Program-made: the position numbers and the translations under genes
Assembly (NCBI GenBank): GCA_044375105.1
Contig: JBILNK010000054.1
Coordinates: forward strand, 1 to 24,094
Origin: JBIKLM01 sp044375105
GTDB lineage: Bacteria; Planctomycetota; UBA1135; GCA-002686595
Length of the DNA stretch: 24,094 nucleotides
Direction: 5' to 3'
Part shown: one piece after another, positions 1 to 7,346 of the stretch
How positions within the stretch are numbered: the stretch's first letter is position 1
How the letters are laid out: each line of letters begins with the position of its first letter
The notes under the pieces: model-generated
Seen by the model: only the letters and a program-made list of their open reading frames with translations
The model's database searches: none
What the model was told of the DNA's origin: nothing

Positions 1-393
<393 letters not shown>

Positions 394-534
394 TTTGTCT
401 TGCTCTTTGGAGTTTTTATGAGGCCGTTTCTCCCGGGTAAGGGAGGCTCGGTGCCATCCGTGGGACGCCGGCTAAGCATCCAACGGGGCCTCCGAGCAGG
501 CCAATGCTCGCTTGGTTTATTCGTGGGCCACCCT

Positions 535-548
535 TGTTTTCAAAGAGC
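535..548 (-). promoter_or_regulatory. boxA antitermination element of the rRNA leader
   Basis: The minus strand reads GCTCTTTGAAAACA, very close to the E. coli boxA (TGCTCTTTAACAA) and to the Gram-positive form with TTCTTTGAAAAC. BoxA binds NusB-NusE and loads the antitermination complex on RNA polymerase. It lies in the right orientation, about 140 nt upstream of the 16S 5' end and about 170 nt downstream of the predicted start of transcription. Confidence 0.8.
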
Positions 549-550
549 GA

Positions 551-566
551 CCGACCTTCCGGTCGG
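551..566 (-). promoter_or_regulatory. boxB-like hairpin directly upstream of boxA
   Basis: On the minus strand CCGACC and GGTCGG form a perfect 6-bp stem closing a GGAA (GNRA-type) tetraloop. It ends 2 nt before boxA. The boxB then boxA order matches the nut-like sites of E. coli rRNA leaders. The role is inferred from position and shape. Confidence 0.65.
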
Positions 567-726
567 CCTGCCTCGGCCGCAGCATGGGCTGGCTGGCTTT
601 GGCTGTTCGAGGCCCCACCGCTGGCGGGGCACGTTCAGAGAGCAGGGCTGCCCCCGAGGGGGGCGGCCTTGGCTCCGGTCGTCCGCGGCCTCGCTGTCGC
701 TGGCCGGCGTTCGATCGGGAGGCGGA

Positions 727-754
727 ATAATAGGGACGCGCGACCGGGCGTCAA
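727..754 (-). promoter_or_regulatory. rRNA operon promoter (sigma70 type)
   Basis: On the minus strand a -35 hexamer TTGACG (749-754) and a -10 hexamer TATTAT (727-732) are separated by 16 nt; each matches consensus at 5 of 6 bases. The bases after the -10 (TCCGCCTCCCG) form a GC-rich discriminator, which in known rRNA promoters makes initiation sensitive to ppGpp. A seven-A tract at 780-786 lies upstream, slightly further out than a usual UP element. The predicted start of transcription is near 719-720. Orientation and distance fit the 16S gene. Confidence 0.8.
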
Positions 755-1001
755 GCGTCGACCCACGCTTTCTGAGGCTTTTTTTGACGATCGCCCTAAA
801 CCCAGGCTGGACAGAGGCTTAAGGCGCCTTGGTTTCTTCCCGGGGATGCGCAAGCTGCCCGGACTCCCCTCCCGAAACGGCCCTCGGGTGCCTCCGGCCG
901 GGGGTGGCTGATCCGGTGGTGATGGGCGACGTCTTGGCGCTCCCCGAGGTCCGCCGGATCCCCATCGGCTCTCGAAGGTGCTGTGCCCAGGGGCCTCAAC
1001 T

Positions 1002-1036
1002 CGACCTAAGTCGTTACAGGCTATGTGCTTAGGTCG
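1002..1036. repeat. 9-bp inverted repeat
   Basis: CGACCTAAG (1002-1010) and CTTAGGTCG (1028-1036) are perfect inverted copies separated by 17 nt. They lie about 250 bp upstream of the rRNA promoter. This could be a dimeric regulator site or a hairpin; neither can be decided from sequence alone. Confidence 0.5.
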
Positions 1037-1197
1037 CTGACAGCCCGGCCACACTGACCCCAGGCCAAATCTCCGGTCCAGGGCTAGGCCCAGGGCAACG
1101 GGGAGCGCGCGGCGCTTGGTGCGGCTCAGCCTGCGCTGTGGAGCGTGGGATGCGGCTCGAGTTCCCATCGGCCTCGCCGGGACGTCCAGCTGCCGAC

Positions 1198-1233
1198 ATC
1201 GCCGCCCCCTGGCCTGATCGCCGCCCCCTGGCC
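1198..1233. repeat. Two-copy direct repeat (17 bp, period 19)
   Basis: ATCGCCGCCCCCTGGCC occurs at 1198-1214 and again at 1217-1233. It is in the gene-free region and no function is evident. Confidence 0.6.
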
Positions 1234-2493
1234 CCACGCCGAGCCACGCCCCTGTCAGGGCGTGAGGCTTCTGCTGTGTGGGGATCCTGCCGGGGGCCCG
1301 ACCGCGGCGCCGCCTCGATGCACGGTTTTGTTGCGGGTAACCGATCCCGAGCTCCGCACACACGGCTGATTGCGGGCTCACCTTTCCCATAGAGCCCCCG
1401 CAGAGATGAGAGCCTCCCTACATCTGCAGACATTATCTCATTTATTGCATTGATTGTATTTGTATATTTATGCTCAAGTGCAACCGTCGTTCTCACTGGA
1501 ACGCTCCTTGACTGCAATGGGGCTGGAAGGCACCTGTCGGTTGATGCTCAACGAAGAGACGTGATCGCCGGGCGTCTGCCTCCTTACCCTGCCGCCATAC
1601 GAGACGTCTTGCCTGAAGACCTGGTCCGCTCGAGATGTGATGGCTGGCCTTTGGGCTCAGCTCCGGGGGCGACAGCGGAATGGGGGGGATTGCTGTTTTT
1701 TGCTGGAGTTCAGACATGCCAGCCTTGGCGCCAATGCATGCGCGTGCACCCTGAATCACGAAGCCTGTAGAGGACTGGTGGGCGATTGGCCCCATTACGT
1801 ACGCAGTGTTCGCTCCACGAGCCATGTCGTCGAACGGTCGGCTCAACGCTCGGGAGGCTCTTTCGAAAGCTGCACAGGAAGACGGCCGGATGCTTGGGTA
1901 CTCCCATGCCGTGCAACGTCTCCCCTCCCGGGGGCGCGTCCGGACCTTCACGAACACCCGTGGGCAGCGGCTTTCGCTGCAGTTCATCCACTCAACCGCT
2001 GCCATGGGGGTTGGGCGGCGGTTTGCCGCTCTGTGGACAAGCTTGCTTATCCGCCGGCGCCGGCTCGAGTCCTCGCAGGGCTATCGACCGGCGACCTCTG
2101 GGTTGGACTGGACGCCTGCCACAGCTCGCGGAAACCTCGATCGGGGCCGGGCGATCGCACCTCAGCGATGTCGATCAGGCCCCGTGCCGCCCCGTGCTGC
2201 ACTTCGACGGCCCTGCGCCGCCGGGTGGCCGGATCGTTTGGATCGGTCCGGCCGCCGCCCCAGGCAGCCGCGGTGGCTTGCGGCGGCCTTCCCTGTCGTG
2301 CTGTTTGCCGATCTCCGGCAGGGCCGCCTTCAACAGCAGAGCAAGCCCGTGGGACCTTCGATCCCGGGCTGCTGCGTTGCCGACGCTCCTGGTTCGGCTC
2401 CTGGGCCCAGGAGAGCCGAGAATCGCTGCTTGTGGGGCTTTCGCTTCGCCCCACGACACCGAGTCCGGCGCCCGCTACGAAGACGGGCCAGCG

Positions 2494-3831
2494 TCAGGCT
2501 CGAACCACGACGCGAGCCCCCACAGGCAGGGTCTGGAACAGCTGCAGCACTTTGTCGTTGGTCATGCGCACGCAGCCCTGACTGGCGGCTTGCCCCACAG
2601 TTTCGTCCTCCCAGGTGCCATGGAAGCCATAGCTCAGATCCTTCTCGTCCTTGGGTGCATCTGGACGTCGCCATGCCAGCCAGTGGGTGCCTAGGGGATT
2701 GTCTGGATGACCATAAGGCACTTCCTTCTTACCGCGCGGAAAATGCATGGGCTCAGGCTGCTTGGTCCCGATGATGAATTCGCCCAGCAGCGTCTCCTCT
2801 CCAGGCTTCCCCACGCCGACCTGCCAGCCATCGACCACCTGCTCGCCGATGAAGTACAGCAGCCAGCGCTTGTCGACGTCGACGAGCACATGAATCGGGT
2901 CGGTCGGGACACGCAGCTTCATACCCGGCTGGAGCACGTCGGACTTGAGACCATTGACGCGTTGGATCAATTCCGTGTTGATGCGCAGCCCGGGGTGACT
3001 GCCCTCCAGCTTCTTCCTGAGCTTGATCAGGGAATCACCGGGCTCGACGACCAGCTCCACGGCTGTCCAGGGAGCCTTGGGGTTCCACCGGTATTGCTTC
3101 TGGATCTCGCGCAGCTCCACCATGATGGCTTCCATCGCGACCGGATCGTTGGGCCAGTCGCTGTCCAGCAAGCCCAGCAGCAGGTCGGAATAGCTGGAGC
3201 TGGCTTCCAGGAGTTGCTTGGCGGCCGCTTGCCGTCGACCCACTTCGCGGCTCAAGGCCAACCGCAGGCCACGGAGCAAGGTCTCGTGGGAGTTGTTCGA
3301 CTCCGGCAGGGCGATCTCCGCTGCGGTGCCGGGCTGGAGCCCCAGGAGGAGGGATAGCATCCGCTGCTCGGAGTCTCCTAGCAGCCCGTTGCCGTGCAGC
3401 TGGGCCGCCTGTTCGCGGCTGGCCTCCAACCTGCCGGAGATGCCATCTATGAAGCACTTCGCCAGGGCGGCGCTGGGCGCCGGCAGGGCAGGCCGAGCCC
3501 GGTTGAGCTGATCGAGCAGAGCGGCTTCACCGCGGCCGTACGCGAAGCTGGCCGCCAGATCATGGACCACAGGGGACACCGGGCCCAACACGCCAGGACT
3601 TGCTGCAGGGGTGAAGGGCCCGCTCTTCGGCATGCTCGCCGGAACCTGGTCCACGGCTTTCGGCACCGTGACGCTCGCGACCTCCGGGGCGGGCTCTCCT
3701 TCCGGGGGCTCCACGACGTTCGCGGCTCCCGGAGACCCGGTTTCCGGAGCCTGGGTCTCTGCATGGGGGAAGAACCGCAGGAATGCCCAAGCGAGCAGAC
3801 CGCAAACTACGACCAGGAAGAGCGAACGCAT
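2494..3831 (-). CDS. Membrane-anchored LysM / L,D-transpeptidase (YkuD family)
   Basis: A 445-residue protein. Residues about 4-20 form one hydrophobic segment after MRS, read as a signal anchor. Residues 25-90 are Pro/Ala/Glu-rich and look like a flexible linker. Residues 90-255 are mostly helical with no family I recognise. Residues about 258-308 match a LysM peptidoglycan-binding module (VEPGDSLIKL ... NGL ... LQPGMKLRVP). Residues 312-445 are a YkuD domain with the catalytic signature: H404 in YGFHGT, then S417-x-G419-C420-V-R422. Such enzymes use the cysteine to form 3-3 peptidoglycan cross-links or to attach proteins to peptidoglycan. The gene stands alone between two gene-poor stretches. 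No clear Shine-Dalgarno precedes the ATG, but the signal anchor directly after it supports the start. Confidence 0.93.
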   Translation of the reverse strand: MRSLFLVVVCGLLAWAFLRFFPHAETQAPETGSPGAANVVEPPEGEPAPEVASVTVPKAVDQVPASMPKSGPFTPAASPGVLGPVSPVVHDLAASFAYGRGEAALLDQLNRARPALPAPSAALAKCFIDGISGRLEASREQAAQLHGNGLLGDSEQRMLSLLLGLQPGTAAEIALPESNNSHETLLRGLRLALSREVGRRQAAAKQLLEASSSYSDLLLGLLDSDWPNDPVAMEAIMVELREIQKQYRWNPKAPWTAVELVVEPGDSLIKLRKKLEGSHPGLRINTELIQRVNGLKSDVLQPGMKLRVPTDPIHVLVDVDKRWLLYFIGEQVVDGWQVGVGKPGEETLLGEFIIGTKQPEPMHFPRGKKEVPYGHPDNPLGTHWLAWRRPDAPKDEKDLSYGFHGTWEDETVGQAASQGCVRMTNDKVLQLFQTLPVGARVVVRA

Positions 3832-4090
3832 GGCGGAGGGACTGTTGGACCGAAGGCGCAGCAGCGCCTCTCGAAGGATGATTGCAGGCGAGCGGCCAAC
3901 CGGCTAGCCCGTACATCGAAGACAGCCCGCGGATGGTCGCAAAGCCATCCGGCATTCGGTCTTGCGCGCCCGCCCGGGGAGGGCGCCCCGGACCGTCCCC
4001 GCCTGAGTGTCCTGCCCCCCCACAGGCTGGTCCCAGGCACCCGGGCAGGGCCCGCCCAGATGCGGCGAAGCTCGCCGAGTTTCCCGGGCC

Positions 4091-4153
4091 GCCCCCTGCC
4101 GCCGGCGCCCCGCCCCCTGCCGCCGGCGCCCCGCCCCCTGCCGCCGGCGCCCC
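4091..4153. repeat. Tandem repeat, 3 copies of 21 bp
   Basis: Three identical head-to-tail copies beginning CGCCCCCTGCCGCC and ending GGCGCCC. They contain nearly no A or T and are embedded in the gene-free stretch. The length is a multiple of three, but no credible protein reads through it. Confidence 0.85.
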
Positions 4154-4590
4154 GCCCATCGCCTGCCACCTTCCCTCCGCCGCTACGCCTCCCGCGCGCG
4201 CCCACCCCTGCTGCCCCTGGAGTCCTCCCGGCACGTCGGTCCAGGCTGAGCCCTAGGCAAGCTCCCGAGCCACGGGATCCCCCATCAAGCCGCCGAAGGG
4301 ATCGCCCCCGCCGATGCTTGGCCGACCGGCGGGCCTGGTCCGGCCTAAAGCTTCGGGGCGCAGTCATCGGCCGGCCAGCCCTGGTAGGTCCAGAGTCAGG
4401 CCGCAGAATCAGCCTGACAGGGGAGCGACCCAGCCATGCCGTGTCGGGCGTGAACCCAATCCCGCTCGCCAATGTGGGCTGTACATGGGGCAGGAATGCT
4501 GCCCGCATCGAAGGGAGCCCGCGTGGAGGTCATTAGGAAAGAGGTTTGTCTGCCGAATCACGAGCGCGGCCAGGCCGTAAGCGAAGATAG

Positions 4591-4624
4591 CACAGGGCCG
4601 AGCGAGCCACAGGGCCGAGCGAGG
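4591..4624. repeat. Tandem direct repeat, 2 copies of 17 bp
   Basis: CACAGGGCCGAGCGAGC at 4591-4607 is followed at once by CACAGGGCCGAGCGAGG at 4608-4624; 16 of 17 bases are identical. Confidence 0.8.
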
Positions 4625-5024
4625 CCCATGGGCTCCGCGGAGGACCTGCGGAGGGCCTGGCGCCTGCGAGCTGCGGTCCCCCGGCGTGCCGCCCCTCGCA
4701 GCCGGCGCCCGAGCCGGCGAGCGGTCGATCCGTCGGGTTGGCCGGTTGCAGGCCGCGACCGTGGTGGGCAGCCCTCCGGACGAACGGCTCGAACAGCGGA
4801 TTGCGAGGGACCGGCCGCCTCCCCTCGCGCGCTTACCCGCGTGAGAACGAGGCCCGCCAGATCCCAAGCGGATGGAGCGATCGGCCTCCGCGCCGAACCG
4901 AGCCCCGCGTCTCCGCACCGATTCCTCGCCCCCCCGCAGCCGCCGACGGCCCAGCTCACGGCAGCCAGCCCCCCCGTCTCGTTGGCATGGGCCCCCTCCG
5001 ACCGGAGCGTGTCCTTTACGCCGA

Positions 5025-5936
5025 TCAGCCGCTGTGCCGCAGGGCCTCGATCCGATCGGCCCAACGCACAGCCAGCAAGCCCGCAGTCCCAGGGACCCGA
5101 GGAGCCCGCTTGGCGAGGCAAGCTGCGGCGAATTCCGCCAATTCGGCCTGCAGCGGCCGGAGCGCGCCAGGGAACGTCAGCTCCTCGGGGGGCGCATCGC
5201 TGGCTCTCAGCCGAAGCGCCGATCGAACCAGATCGATCCGCACTCGGCCAAGGGCCGAGTCGATCTCGATACCGCGCCGAGGATCCGCACAGGCTCGGTC
5301 GGCGAGCAGGTCCGCCCGACGACCTCCAGAAAAATGGAGGCGCGCGTGGACCCGATCGGCCCCGGGGGACGACGGTTCGAGCAGTTCGACGTCCAGGGGC
5401 TCGCCCCCGAACAGCTCCAGCGCCAGATCGATGTCGTGCACCATCAGGTCGTGCACGGCGCTGACTTCGCGCCCCCGCGGACCGCTGGGGGTTGCCCGCT
5501 CGAAGGTTGCCCAGCGGGGCTCCAGGGTGCGCTGAAGGCACCATTCGATAGGCGGCTGGAAGCGCTCCGAGTGACCCACCGCCAGCAGCGCCCCGCCCCG
5601 CTCTGCAGCGCCGACGATCGCCGCCGCCTCGCGGGAGTCCTGGGCGAGAGGCTTCTCCACCAAGCAGGCGATCCCGGCTTCCAGGAGCGGAATGGCCACG
5701 ACCCCGTGGCGATCGGCTGGAGTGGCCACGCTGACGGCGTCGACCCGTCCGAGCAGCTGCCGCGGGTCTTCCACCGAATCCACGGCGAGACGCTCGGCGA
5801 GGGCCTGGGCACGGGTCCGATCCCGATCGCAGAGGGCCACCAGCCGCGCCCCCGGTTGCGATGCCCAGATCTCTGCATGGAACCGGCCCAGATGTCCGGT
5901 TCCGACCACGGCGACACGCAGCGAACCGGACACCAC
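5025..5936 (-). CDS. Gfo/Idh/MocA-family NAD(P)-dependent oxidoreductase next to lpxA
   Basis: A 303-residue protein, a usual size for the family. The N-terminal Rossmann fold starts with VAVVGTGHLG (G12-x-G14-x-x-G17) and has an acidic residue after the second strand (D37). The family EKP motif is at 94-96. The C-terminal half has the HDLMVHDIDLALEL segment that carries the usual active-site His and Asp. The start is GTG at 5934-5936, or the adjacent GTG at 5931-5933. It begins 5 nt after the lpxA stop, with AGGA inside the lpxA end as a possible ribosome site, so the two are almost certainly co-transcribed. In Acidithiobacillus and Leptospira a related enzyme, GnnA, oxidises the 3-position of UDP-GlcNAc for amide-linked lipid A. 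That role is possible here, but no partner aminotransferase (GnnB) is in the window and the exact substrate is unknown. Confidence 0.9.
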   Translation of the reverse strand: MVSGSLRVAVVGTGHLGRFHAEIWASQPGARLVALCDRDRTRAQALAERLAVDSVEDPRQLLGRVDAVSVATPADRHGVVAIPLLEAGIACLVEKPLAQDSREAAAIVGAAERGGALLAVGHSERFQPPIEWCLQRTLEPRWATFERATPSGPRGREVSAVHDLMVHDIDLALELFGGEPLDVELLEPSSPGADRVHARLHFSGGRRADLLADRACADPRRGIEIDSALGRVRIDLVRSALRLRASDAPPEELTFPGALRPLQAELAEFAAACLAKRAPRVPGTAGLLAVRWADRIEALRHSG

Positions 5937-5941
5937 GGGGC

Positions 5942-6853
5942 TCAGTCCTGTTCCCCGAGGATCTCCCGCCGCCCCTGACGCTGGAATTCCTCGCGCAGGG
6001 TTTCGCGGTAGCGGCCCTTGGGCCCCAGCTCGGTCTTGCGCAGCGACTCGACCAGCACTTGGACCTCGGGCACCTGGGGAAACAACGCGCTGACCTGCGC
6101 AAGGACCTCGCGCCGCGGCCGGTCGGGCCGCCGATCGCGGAAGATCAGACGAAAGGCCTCGCGGACCGCCTCGATGCGGTCTACGGGTACGCCAGAGCGC
6201 TTGAGGCCCACCACATTGACGCCTCGCACACGCGGCTTGTGCCCTTCGAAGATCATGAAGGGCGGCACGTCCTGGGGCATGCGGGTGACGCCGCCCACAT
6301 AGGCGAAGCGGCCGATCGTGACGAAATGGTGCGCTGCGGCCCCGCCAGCGACGTTGGCGCGATCCTCGACCAGCACGTGCCCGGCCAGGAGCACATTGTT
6401 GGCCAAGATCACGTGGTTGCGCACGTCGCAATCGTGAGCCACGTGGCAGCAGGCCATCAGCAGGCAGTTGTTCCCGATCCGGGTGACCCCACCTCCCTTG
6501 ACCGTGCCCCGGTTGATGGTGACGAACTCACGGATCGTGTTCTCGTCGCCGATCTCTAGCCTGGTCGCCTCGCCACGGTAGGAAAGGTCCTGGGGCGCGG
6601 TGCCCAGGGAGGCCGAGCCGAAGATCACGTTGCGGTCCCCGATGCGGGTGTTGCCCGAGATATTGATCTTGGGTCCGATGCGGTTGTCCGCGCCGATCCT
6701 CACGCGACCAGCGATGGTCGCCTGAGGGCCGATCAGCGTGCGGTCGCCGATCGCCGTGCCTGCGGCGATGAAACAATGTGGGCCGATGGTGACATCGACG
6801 CCCAACTCGACGCCGTCCTCAACGACGGCGGTCGGATGGATCTGGGTAGTCAT
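5942..6853 (-). CDS. lpxA: UDP-N-acetylglucosamine O-acyltransferase LpxA
   Basis: A 303-residue left-handed beta-helix protein that catalyses the first step of lipid A synthesis, moving a hydroxyacyl chain from ACP to UDP-GlcNAc. Hexapeptide repeats run from about residue 5 to 190. The family core is clear: TINRGTVKGGG (112-122), CHVAHDC with H137 and the catalytic base H140, LAGHV with H159, and HHF at 175-177, followed by QDVPPFMI and GVNVVGLKR. The helical C-terminal domain follows. It is longer than E. coli LpxA (262 aa). Compared with the E. coli sequence as I recall it, there is one extra 18-residue coil near residues 38-60 and a C-terminal extension of about 20 residues. The ATG gives the normal IHPTAVV opening. 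Upstream is a 493-bp spacer from lpxC-fabZ; downstream is the oxidoreductase, 5 nt away. Confidence 0.97.
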   Translation of the reverse strand: MTTQIHPTAVVEDGVELGVDVTIGPHCFIAAGTAIGDRTLIGPQATIAGRVRIGADNRIGPKINISGNTRIGDRNVIFGSASLGTAPQDLSYRGEATRLEIGDENTIREFVTINRGTVKGGGVTRIGNNCLLMACCHVAHDCDVRNHVILANNVLLAGHVLVEDRANVAGGAAAHHFVTIGRFAYVGGVTRMPQDVPPFMIFEGHKPRVRGVNVVGLKRSGVPVDRIEAVREAFRLIFRDRRPDRPRREVLAQVSALFPQVPEVQVLVESLRKTELGPKGRYRETLREEFQRQGRREILGEQD

Positions 6854-6887
6854 CGAACGGAGCGGGCGGGCCAATACAGCCCTGGAG

Positions 6888-6912
6888 TGCCCCGGGACAC
6901 CTCCCGGGGGCA
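6888..6912 (-). repeat. Inverted repeat upstream of lpxA
   Basis: TGCCCCGGG (6888-6896) pairs with CCCGGGGGCA (6903-6912), with one bulged G and a 6-nt loop. It lies 35 nt upstream of the lpxA ATG. There is no T-tract, so it is not a typical intrinsic terminator; a leader hairpin is possible. Confidence 0.5.
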
Positions 6913-6978
6913 GGGAGGATAGCAGCGCCCCTCCCGCACCGGATGCTCCCGTTCGGGTCCCCGCCCGGGGTGGGCCCG

Positions 6979-6990
6979 CCCCCCCCCCCC
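6979..6990. repeat. Homopolymer of 12 C (G12 on the coding strand)
   Basis: Twelve consecutive C bases are followed directly by five G in the lpxC-fabZ to lpxA spacer. Tracts of this kind slip during replication and in some pathogens drive phase variation. Here it is about 126 nt upstream of lpxA. Confidence 0.8.
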
Positions 6991-7346
6991 GGGGGACCTC
7001 AGGCCAGGGTCCCGCGGGTCGCGTCAGCCGCTGACCCCCGCCTGACCGAGCCCGGGTCGCCGGGCAGGGACGCTCCTGCAGAGAAAAGCCCTCGTCCGCC
7101 GGGCCAGCGGGTCGGAGCGAGCATGCGCCTGGCGTAAACGACGAAATCCGCTGGGCCGCTGCGAGGCGTCCCGAGCGGGTGCGGTCGCTCGGGTCGGATC
7201 CGGGATTCGGGGCGGGACCCGCTTCCGGGTGCCCCCCAGACCAAGTCGGAACCACGCCCGCGCGCACCTGCGGTTGCGCCTCAGTCCGAGGTATAGGGCC
7301 CTGCCTCCCGCCCATGCGGGGGATTCGGCGACCGCGAGCCGAGCCC

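Larger units (their letters stand above)
394..719 (-). other. rRNA operon leader (transcribed spacer between promoter and 16S)
   Basis: About 325 nt separate the predicted start of transcription (near 719-720) from the 16S 5' end. The leader contains a boxB-like hairpin and a boxA (listed separately). Downstream of these are two more short hairpins: CGAGCA/TGCTCG at 493-510 and CTCCC/GGGAG at 433-448. The latter may belong to the precursor processing structure. Small open frames on either strand here are Arg/Pro-rich and resemble no family, so the stretch is read as untranslated leader. Confidence 0.7.
755..2493. other. 1.7 kb region without a convincing gene
   Basis: Open frames occur in all six frames here, several overlapping on the same bases and rich in Arg, Pro and Gly. 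None resembles a known family or stands out as a credible start-to-stop gene. I saw no tRNA, tmRNA, RNase P RNA or SRP RNA motif. The stretch contains a 9-bp inverted repeat (1002-1036), a 19-bp-period repeat (1198-1233) and an AT-rich island (about 1425-1485). Positions 1390-2050 look less GC-rich than the rest of the window. It may be non-coding, or hold decayed or lineage-specific sequence. Confidence 0.55.
3832..5024. other. 1.2 kb region without a convincing gene
   Basis: It lies between the L,D-transpeptidase start and the end of the oxidoreductase gene. Frames on both strands are low-complexity Arg/Pro/Gly/Ala translations with no recognisable domain. It holds a three-copy 21-bp tandem repeat (4091-4153) and a two-copy 17-bp repeat (4591-4624). 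No intrinsic terminator with a T-tract was seen after the oxidoreductase gene. Confidence 0.55.
6854..7346. other. 493-bp spacer between lpxC-fabZ and lpxA
   Basis: No frame here resembles a protein. The stretch has an imperfect GC hairpin 35 nt upstream of the lpxA start (6888-6912) and a 12-base C run (G12 on the coding strand) at 6979-6990. Such a long gap is unusual inside an lpx cluster and suggests lpxA has its own promoter or a lost gene. I could not identify a convincing promoter. Confidence 0.5.

Noticed and set aside
399..413. BoxA-like TGCTCTTTGGAG on the plus strand next to the 16S 5' end
   Set aside because: It is on the strand opposite to the rRNA gene; the correctly oriented boxA is at 535-548.
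1002..1050. Second rRNA promoter on the minus strand (CTGTCA ... TGTAAC)
   Set aside because: Both hexamers match only 4 of 6 bases and the spacer is 19 nt; the promoter at 727-754 is far better.
1493..2005. A 170-codon minus-strand frame, and a 322-codon plus-strand frame at 1806-2774, that look slightly more protein-like than others
   Set aside because: Neither has a recognisable domain or clear start signal, they overlap each other, and the plus frame runs into the real L,D-transpeptidase gene on the other strand.
2032..2055. DnaA-box-like TGTGGACAA and TTATCCGCC pair, possible replication origin
   Set aside because: Each has mismatches to the DnaA box, only two are present, and no dnaA, dnaN or similar genes are nearby.
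2490..2512. GGTTCGAGCC on the minus strand, resembling a tRNA T-loop
   Set aside because: It is inside the end of the L,D-transpeptidase gene (codons for VVVRA and stop) and no tRNA fold surrounds it.
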